A DNA stretch of 64,000 nt from Oscillospiraceae bacterium (lineage in GTDB: Bacteria > Bacillota > Clostridia > Oscillospirales > Acutalibacteraceae). The position numbers and the translations under genes are program-made. The stretch is from assembly GCA_015065765.1 (NCBI GenBank), contig SVPP01000003.1:62001-126000 (forward strand), given 5' to 3'. Shown here piece by piece: positions 1-8,872 of the stretch (within the stretch, counting starts at the first letter, position 1; each line of letters begins with the position of its first letter). The notes under the pieces were generated by a model. That model did no database searches and was not told where the DNA came from. It saw only the letters and a program-made list of their open reading frames with translations.

Positions 1-669
1 GCAATTATGGTGATTGCCTTTGTGTCTCTTCCCTTGTGGAATAAGGTAAAGGAAAACAAACCATCTGAGGATGATTTTACACCTGTAAGCCTGTCATACA
101 GGCAGATGATAAAAATGCCGTCTGTGGTTATGGTCTGGCTCTGCTTTATGACATCCTGTGCAATTGAAAGTCTTTGCACAACATGGGGGAGCACTTTTCT
201 CGTAAACACGAGGGGGCTTTCTGCTGATAAGGGAGCAGAGATGGTAACACTCTATTTTCTGGGACTGACTCTGGGGAGATTCTGTTCAGGTCTATTTGCC
301 AGAAAGATAAGTCCATGGAATCTTATAAAAATCGGTGAATGTATAGTTTTTTTGTCAATCTTACTGATGATGCTTCCGTTACCTGCGTGTTTTGCAGGTG
401 CTGCACTGTTCTTTACAGGCTTCGGAATCGGTCCTGTGTTCCCGAATTTCACTCATCTTACTCCGATAAATTTCGGCAGAGAAGTCTCTCAGTCTGTAAT
501 CGGTTCACAGATGGCTACCACATACGTCAGTATAATGCTTACTCCTCCGCTTTTCGGACAGATAGTAAAGTGCTTTGGTACAGATGTTTTTCCCTACTTT
601 GCAATGGCACTTTTTGTACTGCTTGTCCTTTCAACGGCAGGGCTTATAAAGTCTCTTAAGGCAAAATAA
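1..669 (+). CDS. MFS transporter, C-terminal part (cut by window edge)
   Basis: The frame is open to the first base of the window, so this is the 3' part of a gene whose start lies upstream; about 222 codons remain. The product is very hydrophobic, with roughly six predicted membrane helices, which fits the C-terminal half of a 12-helix major facilitator transporter. A glycine-rich helix (GFGIGPVFPN, near residue 140) resembles the FucP/YbjJ-like sugar-transporter group of MFS proteins. It would move a small solute across the cell membrane; the substrate cannot be told from this half. The next gene starts 24 bases after the stop, behind a strong ribosome site, and may be cotranscribed. Confidence 0.8.
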   Translation, partial: AIMVIAFVSLPLWNKVKENKPSEDDFTPVSLSYRQMIKMPSVVMVWLCFMTSCAIESLCTTWGSTFLVNTRGLSADKGAEMVTLYFLGLTLGRFCSGLFARKISPWNLIKIGECIVFLSILLMMLPLPACFAGAALFFTGFGIGPVFPNFTHLTPINFGREVSQSVIGSQMATTYVSIMLTPPLFGQIVKCFGTDVFPYFAMALFVLLVLSTAGLIKSLKAK

Positions 670-693
670 AAAATCTGACAAAGGAGGAAGAAA

Positions 694-1896
694 ATGTTCA
701 GGGATGTTGCGATAATCGGCGGCGGAATGTCAGGGCTTGTGTCGGCAATAGAAGTTAAAAGAAACTATCCTGAAAAGTCTGTTGTGATTTTTGAAAAGCT
801 TGAGAAAGTCGGCAAAAAAATTCTTGCAACAGGTAATGGTAGATGTAATCTTGACAATCTGACGGCAAATGAAAATGATTACAACAAACCCGGGTTTGTT
901 TCTTTCGCTCTTCAAAAATTTTCTCCTCAGTCAAACCTTGATTTCTGGAAAAGCCTTGGACTTTTAACAGTTGCAGATAACGAGGGGAGAGTTTATCCGA
1001 GAAGCAATTCCGCATCAAGCGTTCTTGATGCACTTCGTTTTGAAGTTGAAAATCTCGGAATTGAAATAGTGTCTGAAAACATAGTTTCTCTGACAAAAGC
1101 AAAGATTTTTAAAATAAATAATAATCATGAAGCAAAGAATGTAATTGTATGTATGGGCGGATGTTCTTCACCTTCTCAGGGAAGCGACGGAAGCGGTTTT
1201 GGACTTCTCAAAAAACTGGGCCACAGAATAACCTCTCTCGCTCCGTCTCTTGTGCAGATTACAACCGATACACGTTTTACAAAATCTCTTAAGGGTGTTC
1301 GTGTCAGAGGTAAATTAACACTCAGAGAAAATGAAAAAATTATCGGTATATCGGAAGGTGAAATTCTTTTTGCGGATTACGGGCTTTCAGGTATCGCCAC
1401 CATGGATTTGTCAAGATTTCTTGCAAAGGTTCAGAATGTTAAGAACACAAAAATTTATCTTGACATGGCAAATGACATGACGGAAAAAGAAATTATTTCT
1501 TATCTTTCTGAAAGGCAAAAATTAAATCCGTCTCTTGAATGTGAAAATCTGCTTACAGGAATTCTGCCGAAAGCCATGGGAAAAGTTTTGCTTAAAAAAT
1601 GTAATGTTTTCCTTGGCGAAAAGGTGAAGAATCTCAGTGATAAAGATTTTGAAAATGTTGCAAAAAATATGAAATCCTTTGAATTTTGTGTCACGGGCAC
1701 AAAAGGCTTTGAATTTTCTCAGGTCACATCAGGCGGTGTCAGTCTTGAAGATGTGAACAGGGAAACATTAATGTCGAAAAAGGTAGAAGGACTTTATCTC
1801 TGCGGTGAAATTTTGGATGTAGATTCACGTTGTGGCGGCTTCAATCTTCATTGGGCTGTAAGCTCGGCAAGACTTGCTGCAGAATTGAAAGGATAA
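694..1896 (+). CDS. NAD(P)/FAD-dependent oxidoreductase, HI0933/BaiN family
   Basis: A 400-residue flavoprotein. The N-terminus has a dinucleotide-binding GGGMSG motif at residues 9-14, followed by ATGNGRCN near residue 46, which is diagnostic of the HI0933-like family (COG2081). The C-terminus ends with a CGGFNLHWA segment that closes the FAD site. Some relatives (BaiN) reduce bile-acid intermediates, but most are of unknown substrate, so I give no symbol. The ATG is preceded by AAAGGAGGAAG at ideal spacing. The next gene, another FAD protein, starts 4 bases after the stop, so the two are probably translated together. Confidence 0.85.
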   Translation: MFRDVAIIGGGMSGLVSAIEVKRNYPEKSVVIFEKLEKVGKKILATGNGRCNLDNLTANENDYNKPGFVSFALQKFSPQSNLDFWKSLGLLTVADNEGRVYPRSNSASSVLDALRFEVENLGIEIVSENIVSLTKAKIFKINNNHEAKNVIVCMGGCSSPSQGSDGSGFGLLKKLGHRITSLAPSLVQITTDTRFTKSLKGVRVRGKLTLRENEKIIGISEGEILFADYGLSGIATMDLSRFLAKVQNVKNTKIYLDMANDMTEKEIISYLSERQKLNPSLECENLLTGILPKAMGKVLLKKCNVFLGEKVKNLSDKDFENVAKNMKSFEFCVTGTKGFEFSQVTSGGVSLEDVNRETLMSKKVEGLYLCGEILDVDSRCGGFNLHWAVSSARLAAELKG

Positions 1897-1900
1897 AACA

Positions 1901-3496
1901 ATGCTCAGAATTAATTCGATTAAAATGCCTCTTGAGAGTGAGGACAGAGATTTAAGAAACGCTGCTGCAAAGGCTCTCAGAGTTAAAAGTGAAGATATAG
2001 AATCAGTAAGAGTTTTCAAACGTAGCGTTGACAGTCGTGATAAGGAAAATATTTTCTTTGTTTATTCTGTTGATGTTTTTGTGCGCGACGAGAAAAAAGT
2101 GCTGAAAAAATGTTCATCAAACAAAAATGTTCTTGAAATAAAAGAATATGAGTATGTTATGCCCGAAAATAAAAGAAAGGGTAATCTCAGACCTGTTATT
2201 GCAGGCTTCGGTCCTGCAGGAATGTATGCGGCACTTACTCTTGCAAGAGCAGGACTGAAACCTCTTGTTCTTGAAAGAGGTAATGATGTTGATACAAGAA
2301 CACGGGATGTCAGTATTTTCTGGACAGACAGAAAGCTCAATACAGAATCAAACGTTCAGTTTGGTGAAGGCGGAGCAGGAACTTTTTCAGACGGCAAGCT
2401 GACAACAGGAATCAAAGACCCTCTTTGCAGACATTGTCTCGATGAACTCGTGAAACACGGAGCACCTGAAGATATTCTTTATAACGCAAAGCCTCATATC
2501 GGTACAGATAAATTAAAAGAAGTAGTTAAAAATTTCAGAAAAGAAGTAATTTCTCTCGGCGGCGAAATTCTTTTCGGTGCGAAACTGACAGATATTATTG
2601 TTTTCAACGGATTTATTCAGGGAATCACATATGAAAAAGACGGAGTGGCAACTGATTTTGAAACAGACACTCTTCTCCTTGCAGTAGGTCATTCTGCAAG
2701 AGATACAATAACAATGCTTTATAACAAAGGCATTCAGATGATGGGCAAAGCCTTCTCTGTGGGTGCAAGAATTGAGCATCCAAGAGAATTTATTGATGAA
2801 GCACAGTACGGCTCTTTTGCAGGTCATCCGAAACTTGGTGCGGCAGACTACAAAATGGCATGTCACCCACCTCACGGCAGAGGAGCATATACCTTCTGTA
2901 TGTGTCCCGGCGGTACTGTTGTTGCTTCTTCTTCAGATGAAGGTGGAGTAGTTGTAAACGGTATGAGCGAGTTTGCCCGTGACGGTGAAAACTCAAACTC
3001 TGCACTTCTTGTAGGCATAGAGCCTGAAGATTTTCCTGACAATCATCCTCTTTCAGGATTTGTTTTACAGCGTGAGATTGAGGAAAAAGCTTTCGTTCAT
3101 GGCGGAAGCAATTATGCATCACCTGCACAGTTGGTAGGAGATTTCCTTGATAACAGGAAGAGTACAAAGTTGGGTGCAGTAAAGCCTACCTGTCCTACAG
3201 GTGTGGAATGTGCGGATTTAAGACAGGTTCTGCCCAAGAGGGTTACAGATACGCTCTCAGATGCACTTCTCAAAATGAATAATATGCTGAAAGGATTTGC
3301 AATGCCTGAGGCAGTTCTCACAGGTGCGGAAACAAGAAGCTCATCTCCCGTGAGAATTCTCAGAGACGAATTTTTCCAGACAAATGTAAGAGGTCTCTTC
3401 CCTTCAGGTGAAGGTGCAGGCTATGCAGGGGGCATTGTTTCAGCGGCAGTTGATGGAATAAAATGCGCACATGCGGTGCTTAACGATGAAACTTAA
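1901..3496 (+). CDS. FAD-dependent dehydrogenase, COG2509 family
   Basis: A 531-residue flavoprotein of the uncharacterised COG2509 type, which fits the family length. An N-terminal alpha/beta segment of about 95 residues precedes the FAD Rossmann motif GFGPAGM near residue 102; FGEGGAGTFSDGKL (near 153) and a GEGAGYAGGIVSAA segment (near 503) are typical family signatures. The substrate is unknown. It lies directly behind another flavoprotein and 13 bases ahead of proB, so it may be read into the proline operon. I see no truncation. Confidence 0.85.
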   Translation: MLRINSIKMPLESEDRDLRNAAAKALRVKSEDIESVRVFKRSVDSRDKENIFFVYSVDVFVRDEKKVLKKCSSNKNVLEIKEYEYVMPENKRKGNLRPVIAGFGPAGMYAALTLARAGLKPLVLERGNDVDTRTRDVSIFWTDRKLNTESNVQFGEGGAGTFSDGKLTTGIKDPLCRHCLDELVKHGAPEDILYNAKPHIGTDKLKEVVKNFRKEVISLGGEILFGAKLTDIIVFNGFIQGITYEKDGVATDFETDTLLLAVGHSARDTITMLYNKGIQMMGKAFSVGARIEHPREFIDEAQYGSFAGHPKLGAADYKMACHPPHGRGAYTFCMCPGGTVVASSSDEGGVVVNGMSEFARDGENSNSALLVGIEPEDFPDNHPLSGFVLQREIEEKAFVHGGSNYASPAQLVGDFLDNRKSTKLGAVKPTCPTGVECADLRQVLPKRVTDTLSDALLKMNNMLKGFAMPEAVLTGAETRSSSPVRILRDEFFQTNVRGLFPSGEGAGYAGGIVSAAVDGIKCAHAVLNDET

Positions 3497-3509
3497 GTTG
3501 GTGAAATAA

Positions 3510-4292
3510 ATGGAAACAAAAAGAATTGTAGTAAAAGTGGGAACCTCAACTCTCACTCATAAAACAGGCAGACTGAACATCAGACGTGTTGAACAGCTTG
3601 TTAAAACTTTGGCTGATCTGCAGAATGCAGGAAATCAGATTATGCTTGTTTCAAGCGGTGCAATCGGTCTTGGAATGAGTAAACTTGGAATGACTCAGAA
3701 ACCTACAGATACTCCTACAAAACAGGCGTGTGCAGCAGTAGGTCAGTGTGAGCTGATGTATCTTTATGATAAGCTTTTTTCAGATTATTCTCTTAATGTT
3801 TCTCAGATTCTGCTCACAAAATATGTTCTTCTTGAGGACAGAAAAAAGAATGTTGAAAACGCAGTTGAAAGACTTCTTGAACTTGGCACAATTCCCGTTG
3901 TAAACGAAAACGACACAGTTGCCATTGATGAACTTGAACTTGAAATGGGTGAGAACGATTCTCTTGCGGCAATTATGGCAAAGGTTGCAAAGGCTGATAT
4001 GCTTATAATTCTGTCGGATATTGACGGTCTTTACGATAAAAACCCGAAAGAAAATGAAGATGCCCATCTTATCCGTGTTGTTGACGGTGTTACGGATGAA
4101 ATCAAAAAGAGTGCAGGCGGTGCAGGTTCATCTCTCGGCACAGGCGGAATGATTACAAAGCTGAAAGCCGCTGAAATTGCAAATGAAGCGGGCATTGATA
4201 TGGTGATTATGAACGGCGATAAGCCTGAAAAACTGTATGACCTTCTTGAAGGTAAGCCCATTGGTACATATTTTAAAGGGGTGAAGAAATGA
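3510..4292 (+). CDS. proB: Glutamate 5-kinase (short form without PUA domain)
   Basis: Phosphorylates glutamate with ATP, the first step of proline synthesis, in the cytoplasm. The 260 residues hold the amino-acid-kinase fold: VKVGTSTLT at residues 8-16, SSGAIGLG near 50, and NENDTVA and LSDIDGLY further on. The enzymes of E. coli and B. subtilis carry an extra C-terminal PUA domain of about 100 residues; here the protein ends after the kinase fold, a form seen in many Clostridia and not a sign of damage. The ribosome site (GGTG) is weak, so translation may depend on the upstream gene. The stop overlaps the proA start (ATGA). Confidence 0.96.
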   Translation: METKRIVVKVGTSTLTHKTGRLNIRRVEQLVKTLADLQNAGNQIMLVSSGAIGLGMSKLGMTQKPTDTPTKQACAAVGQCELMYLYDKLFSDYSLNVSQILLTKYVLLEDRKKNVENAVERLLELGTIPVVNENDTVAIDELELEMGENDSLAAIMAKVAKADMLIILSDIDGLYDKNPKENEDAHLIRVVDGVTDEIKKSAGGAGSSLGTGGMITKLKAAEIANEAGIDMVIMNGDKPEKLYDLLEGKPIGTYFKGVKK

Positions 4293-5536
4293 GTTACATA
4301 CTCACTCTCGGCGAAAAGGCGAAAAAAGTAAAAAGTGAACTGATGTGTGCATCAACAGGTAAGAAAAACGATGCACTCATTAAAATTTCAGAGGAGCTAA
4401 AAAATAACATTGATCTGATTATCGAAAAAAATAACATTGACCTTGAAAATGCTGAAAAGAACGGCATGTCAAAGTCAATGCTTGACAGGCTGAAGCTTGA
4501 TGAAAAAAGAATTGAAGCAATTGCAAACGCATGTGTAAATCTTTCAAAGCTTGATGACCCTGTTGGCGAAATTGTGGGCGGCGGTGTCCGTCCCAACGGA
4601 ATGAAGATTGAGAAAGTCAGAGTTCCCATGGGTGTTATCGGAATTATTTATGAGGCACGTCCCAATGTTACTGTTGATGCTGCTTCTCTTTGTCTTAAAA
4701 GCGGTAATACAGTAATTCTCAGAGGCGGTAAGGAAGCCTTTGAAAGCAATAAAATTCTGATGTCAATCATGCGTGATGCAGTAGTCAAAGCGGGCTTTTC
4801 AGCAGATGTTATGCAGCTCGTTGAAGATACTTCACGTGAAACTGCAACCGAGATGATGAAACTGAACGGCTATATTGATGTGCTTATTCCCCGTGGCGGT
4901 GCAGGACTTATTTCTTCCGTTGTGAAGAATGCAACTGTTCCCGTTATTGAAACAGGTACAGGTAACTGCCATCTTTTTGTTGACGAAAGTGCAGATTTGC
5001 AGATGGCTGTGGATATTCTCAATAACGGGAAAACACAGAGACCGTCTGTGTGTAACGCGCTTGAAAGTCTGCTTGTGCACGAGAAAATTGCGGATGAATT
5101 TCTCCCTCTTGCCAAAGCAAAGCTTGATGAAAACTCTGTTGAGTTCAGAGGTTGCGAAAGAACAAAAGAAATTCTCGGCGATTGTGTTATTCCTGCAACT
5201 GAAGATGATTACGCAACAGAATTTCTTGATTATATAATTTCAGTGAAAGTTGTGGCTGATGTAGATGAAGCAATAAGCCACATTTCAGAATACACAACAG
5301 GACACAGTGAATGTATTGTCACAAAAAGTCTTGAAAATGCAGAGAAATTCCAGATGGGTATTGATGCTGCGGCAGTATATGTCAACTGTTCAACTCGTTT
5401 TACAGACGGTGAAGAATTCGGACTTGGTGCAGAAATCGGAATTTCAACTCAGAAGCTTCATGCAAGAGGACCTATGGGACTTCGTGAACTTACAACCACA
5501 AAATATTTAATTTCAGGTAAAGGACAGGTAAGGTGA
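4289..5536 (+). CDS. proA: Glutamate-5-semialdehyde dehydrogenase
   Basis: NADPH-dependent reduction of glutamyl 5-phosphate to glutamate semialdehyde, the second step of proline synthesis. The 415-residue length is standard. Family features are visible: YEARPNVTVDAASLCLKSGN near residue 115, IPRGGAGLI near 200, and the catalytic-cysteine region RPSVCNALE near 252. It overlaps proB by four bases (ATGA), so the two enzymes are translationally coupled, consistent with their handing on an unstable intermediate. Its TGA stop lies within the AAGGTGA ribosome site of the next gene. Confidence 0.97.
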   Translation: MSYILTLGEKAKKVKSELMCASTGKKNDALIKISEELKNNIDLIIEKNNIDLENAEKNGMSKSMLDRLKLDEKRIEAIANACVNLSKLDDPVGEIVGGGVRPNGMKIEKVRVPMGVIGIIYEARPNVTVDAASLCLKSGNTVILRGGKEAFESNKILMSIMRDAVVKAGFSADVMQLVEDTSRETATEMMKLNGYIDVLIPRGGAGLISSVVKNATVPVIETGTGNCHLFVDESADLQMAVDILNNGKTQRPSVCNALESLLVHEKIADEFLPLAKAKLDENSVEFRGCERTKEILGDCVIPATEDDYATEFLDYIISVKVVADVDEAISHISEYTTGHSECIVTKSLENAEKFQMGIDAAAVYVNCSTRFTDGEEFGLGAEIGISTQKLHARGPMGLRELTTTKYLISGKGQVR

Positions 5537-5541
5537 AAATT

Positions 5542-6753
5542 ATGGAAAACTTCAATCCCGTACTCAGATTTGTAGCAGTCAGCGATGTTCATTATAAGAG
5601 TGAACGTACAAAAGAAACAGAGAGAATGGAAAAGGCAATGAAAGCCGCTTACAGATTTGCCGAAGAGCATCCTACATACAAAAATCTCGATGCAGTTGTT
5701 GTTGTGGGTGACTTTGCAAACAGCGGTGAACAGGTGCAGATGGATTTGTTCAAGGAAACACTTGATAACTTCACAAAGGAAGAAACAAAGAAAATCATGC
5801 TTATTTCAAGCCACGAATTCCATGGCACAGAGGGAATGGAAGGCGGTTATGAACGCTTTGAAAAAACATTTAATCAGAAAGGTGATCAGCACAATGTTGT
5901 AAACGGTTTCCACTTTATCTCCGTTTCATCAAACAACGGTGCAGGTTTCAAAGAAGACAAGGTTGCATTCATGGCAGAGGAACTTGAAAAAGCAGCGGCT
6001 GATGACCCGAAAAAACCGATCTTTGTTTTCCAGCATCCCCACATTCAGTCAACAGTTTACGGCAGTGTTCTCTGGGGTGAAAGTGATTTCACAGCTGTAA
6101 TGATGAACTATCCTCAGATCATCGACTTCTCAGGCCATTCACACGCACCAATCAATGACCCCCGTTCAATTCATCAGCAGCACTTCACATCTCTCGGTAC
6201 AGGCACACTTTCATATTTTGAGATTGATGAATTTGATAAGATTTACGGCACTTTCCCGCCCGAAAAAGAGAAAGCGGCACAGATGACAATTGTTGAAGCA
6301 GACGCAGAGGGTAGAGTCCGCATTTATCCTTATGATGTTATCACTGACAGACCTTTCCCCAGAGTATGGAGAATTGACACTCCCTATGACACTGATTCAT
6401 TCCTTTACACAGAAGCGAAGCACTACTCAAATCCTGAAAAAGTTTACTTCGCAGGTGATGAGAAAATCGAAATCGCAGCAGAAGAAAGTGAATGTACTGT
6501 TACATTCCCTCAGGCAAAATGCGATGACGAATATGTAAATGGCTATGAAATCACTGTCAGAAGAAAATCGGACGGACTTGTAGAAAGACATCTTTCAATC
6601 TGCTCAGGCTATTACTTCAACGATATGCCCGAAACAGTTACACAGAAGGTTGAAAAGCTGAAAGCAGACACAGAATATATCCTTGAAATCAAAGCGTATG
6701 GCTTCTGGAAAAACTACTCAAACAAAATTTCAAAAGAATTCAAGACAAAATAA
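5542..6753 (+). CDS. Calcineurin-like metallophosphoesterase with C-terminal Fn3-like domain
   Basis: A 403-residue protein. The metallophosphoesterase core (about residues 1-255) shows SDVH near 14, GDFANSGE near 56, HPH near 165 and GHSH near 193. The third canonical block, GN-H-[DE], reads SSHEFHG, so the usual metal-bridging Asn is a Ser. Residues from about 300 on (ITVRR, EYILEIKAYG) look like a fibronectin type III domain. No signal peptide is visible. I chose ATG 5542 over the in-frame GTG at 5533, because the GTG lies inside the AAGGTG ribosome site. The proA stop sits in that same site. Substrate unknown. Confidence 0.8.
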   Translation: MENFNPVLRFVAVSDVHYKSERTKETERMEKAMKAAYRFAEEHPTYKNLDAVVVVGDFANSGEQVQMDLFKETLDNFTKEETKKIMLISSHEFHGTEGMEGGYERFEKTFNQKGDQHNVVNGFHFISVSSNNGAGFKEDKVAFMAEELEKAAADDPKKPIFVFQHPHIQSTVYGSVLWGESDFTAVMMNYPQIIDFSGHSHAPINDPRSIHQQHFTSLGTGTLSYFEIDEFDKIYGTFPPEKEKAAQMTIVEADAEGRVRIYPYDVITDRPFPRVWRIDTPYDTDSFLYTEAKHYSNPEKVYFAGDEKIEIAAEESECTVTFPQAKCDDEYVNGYEITVRRKSDGLVERHLSICSGYYFNDMPETVTQKVEKLKADTEYILEIKAYGFWKNYSNKISKEFKTK

Positions 6754-6759
6754 AAAATT

Positions 6760-6792
6760 GCGGATAACCGAAAGGTTATCCGCTGTTTTTTT
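6760..6792. terminator. Bidirectional intrinsic terminator
   Basis: A perfect 10-base-pair stem (GCGGATAACC / GGTTATCCGC) with a GAAA tetraloop at 6760-6783 is followed by a T-run. An A-run on the other side lets it also serve the convergent epimerase-like gene. Confidence 0.9.
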
Positions 6793-6798
6793 CTTGAA

Positions 6799-7650
6799 TT
6801 ATTTAATCTCTGCTTTCCATGCATATTCAAAAACTTCTCCTGCATCGAGAGACTGGATTCCTCTCTTTTCGGAAACGTCATTTTTAACCTCATAAGAATC
6901 GTTTACGCCCCACCAGGGTTCAATGCAGACGTAAGGTGCACCGGGTTTTGCCCATACGCCGAGGAAGGGTGCGTCACCCATGTCGAAGTGAAGAATTTCT
7001 TCACCGTTCTGACTCTTCAGAGTAAGACCTTTTGATTTGAAACCGTTCAGGATAAGTGCGTCTTCAACAAAAATATCCTTTGTGATTACAACTTCTTTTT
7101 CGTTGTCAAGGAGAGGCTCATCAAAAACTGCAATAATTGCGTTTTTGTCAATTCTTTCTGTTACGAGAGTTTCGTTTTCGTCAAAGATAAGGCTGTCACC
7201 AACTTCAATATTGAAACCAGGATGTGCACCCAGTGAGAAATACATTTTCTTGTTATCAATATTTTTAACTGTGTGAGTGACTTTGAGTCCTTCATTGTCA
7301 AGCTGGAATTTCACAAAAAGCTCAAATTTGAAGGGATACATAGCAAGAGTGTTTTCGTCAAAGGTCTGGAAGAAAACTGCTTCGTTTTCTGTCTTTGAAA
7401 CAAGCTCAAACGGGCGTTTTCTTGCAAAGCCATGCTTCTGCATTGTGTATTCCTTGCCGTCGTAGCGGTATTTGTCGTCAAGCAATTTTCCGATAAAAGG
7501 GAAGAGGATAGGTGACTGACCGTACCAGATCTCCTCTTTACCATACCAGATATATTCTTTGCCGGTGTCCTTTTTGATAAGGCTGTGAAGCTCAGCACCG
7601 TCATGCTTTATTTCTGCTGAAAAAATATCGTTTTCAATTTTTGTAATCAT
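6799..7650 (-). CDS. Aldose 1-epimerase family protein (LacX/GalM-like)
   Basis: A 283-residue beta-sandwich sugar mutarotase-like protein, cytoplasmic. It shows the family segments LGAHPGFN (a conserved His, near residue 142), EPWWGVND near the C-terminus and GKEYIWYG near residue 30. These match the LacX-like branch, whose substrates are often phosphorylated sugars or unknown. The start is ATG 7650, seven bases behind AAAGGAG; an upstream in-frame ATG at 7680 has no ribosome site. Its promoter overlaps that of the divergent membrane-protein gene. It ends at a terminator shared with the metallophosphoesterase gene. Confidence 0.85.
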   Translation of the reverse strand: MITKIENDIFSAEIKHDGAELHSLIKKDTGKEYIWYGKEEIWYGQSPILFPFIGKLLDDKYRYDGKEYTMQKHGFARKRPFELVSKTENEAVFFQTFDENTLAMYPFKFELFVKFQLDNEGLKVTHTVKNIDNKKMYFSLGAHPGFNIEVGDSLIFDENETLVTERIDKNAIIAVFDEPLLDNEKEVVITKDIFVEDALILNGFKSKGLTLKSQNGEEILHFDMGDAPFLGVWAKPGAPYVCIEPWWGVNDSYEVKNDVSEKRGIQSLDAGEVFEYAWKAEIK

Positions 7651-7684
7651 TTTAAAAACTCCTTTGGAATTTATTGTCACTTTC

Positions 7685-7735
7685 AGTATATCACAATAAT
7701 TTTTGTTTTACAAGTGTGTCTTAATGTGATAAAAT
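7685..7735. promoter_or_regulatory. Overlapping divergent promoters (epimerase-like gene / YkvI-like gene)
   Basis: Plus strand: TTTACA (7707-7712), 17 bases, TAAAAT (7730-7735). Minus strand: TTGTAA (7713-7708), 17 bases, TATACT (7690-7685) with an extended TG. The two -35 boxes share five base pairs, so polymerase should be able to occupy only one direction at a time. Confidence 0.7.
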
Positions 7736-7757
7736 ACTATTTATTGGTGGTGTGAAA

Positions 7758-8813
7758 ATGAAAAAAATAAATTCAATGAAATTATGTTTTACTTTTGCAG
7801 GCTGTTTTCTCGGTGCAGGGTATGTTTCGGGACAGGAGCTTTGGCAATTCTTTTCATCCTTCGGAAAACCGGGATACATAGGGCTTTTTCTTGCTGTTGC
7901 TTTACAGGTTGTTTTCGGAATAGTTCTTATTTCACTTGCAAGAAAAACGGAAGTTTACGAAATGGATAAAATTATGATCCCTTGGGAAAAGCCGTGGCTC
8001 AGAACGATTTTTGCAGTATTGCAGGAAATACTTCTCTTCGGGATTTTTGTGATTATGGCGGCGGGAACGGGAGCGCTTTTTGCTGATGTGTTCAATTTTC
8101 CTGTGTGGGTAGGTTCGCTTGTGCTGTCAGTTTTTGCAGCGGCTTTTGCAATAAAAGGAATCAAAGCAATGGTGAATGTTTTTTCTGCCTTTGTACCTGT
8201 GCTTGTGGCGGTAACGCTGGGTATTTCAATTTTTTCTCTTGTACAAAACGGTTTTCCTGAAATTACAGCAGATGTTTCAGCGGAAAATCCTCTTTTGTCA
8301 GGTTGGCTTATAAGTGCATTTACTTTTGTATCATATAATATTTTCGGTTCAATCGGAATTCTGACACCTTTAGGAAAAGAGGTAAAGAAGAAAAGTACGA
8401 TTTTTGTCGGAGTTGCTCTCGGCGGAATAATGCTGACAGCCATTGCTCTCGGTATTCTTCTTTCTATGGCAAGTGTTCAGGGGAGTGAACAAAGCGAGCT
8501 TCCGATGCTTTTTGTTGCGGAGAAAATCAGTCCTGTTCTCGGTTGTATTTATGCTTTTCTTCTTTTCGGGGGAATGCTTGGTACATCTGTTTCAAGCGTT
8601 GTAGCACTTGATACTTTTGTAGAAATGAAGCATGAAAAACTGAGACAAAAGCGTGTGTCTGTAGTTGTAATTATGTGTGCTTCAGGCTTCTTACTGAGCC
8701 TTGCAGGCTTCTCGGACTTAATAGGATTCATATATCCTGTTTTCGGATATCTGGGTTTTGCAGCACTTCTGCTGATTTTAATAAATTATTTGAAGGCTAA
8801 CAGTTGCAGATGA
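7758..8813 (+). CDS. YkvI-family polytopic membrane protein
   Basis: A 351-residue integral membrane protein with about ten hydrophobic helices. The N-terminus (FAGCFLGAGYVSGQE near residue 12) and the overall pattern match the YkvI family, which sits within the amino acid-polyamine-cation transporter-like fold. B. subtilis YkvI is not well characterised, so only a transport role can be suggested. I take ATG 7758 rather than the in-frame GTG at 7752, because the GTG merges with the GGTGGTG ribosome site. Its stop codon lies inside the recJ promoter and no terminator separates them. Confidence 0.8.
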   Translation: MKKINSMKLCFTFAGCFLGAGYVSGQELWQFFSSFGKPGYIGLFLAVALQVVFGIVLISLARKTEVYEMDKIMIPWEKPWLRTIFAVLQEILLFGIFVIMAAGTGALFADVFNFPVWVGSLVLSVFAAAFAIKGIKAMVNVFSAFVPVLVAVTLGISIFSLVQNGFPEITADVSAENPLLSGWLISAFTFVSYNIFGSIGILTPLGKEVKKKSTIFVGVALGGIMLTAIALGILLSMASVQGSEQSELPMLFVAEKISPVLGCIYAFLLFGGMLGTSVSSVVALDTFVEMKHEKLRQKRVSVVVIMCASGFLLSLAGFSDLIGFIYPVFGYLGFAALLLILINYLKANSCR

Positions 8814-8832
8814 ATGCAATTTATGGTATAAT
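8804..8832 (+). promoter_or_regulatory. recJ-rel operon promoter
   Basis: TTGCAG (8804-8809), 17 bases, TATAAT (8827-8832), overlapping the stop codon of the upstream gene and 40 bases before the recJ start. Confidence 0.75.
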
Positions 8833-8872
8833 ATACTATTATTTTAACTGATATATTTAACGGAGAATAGTA

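Noticed and set aside
3510-4292. proB as a truncated gene because the PUA domain is missing
   Set aside because: The kinase fold is complete, and the short form with an intact ATGA overlap to proA is normal in many Clostridia.
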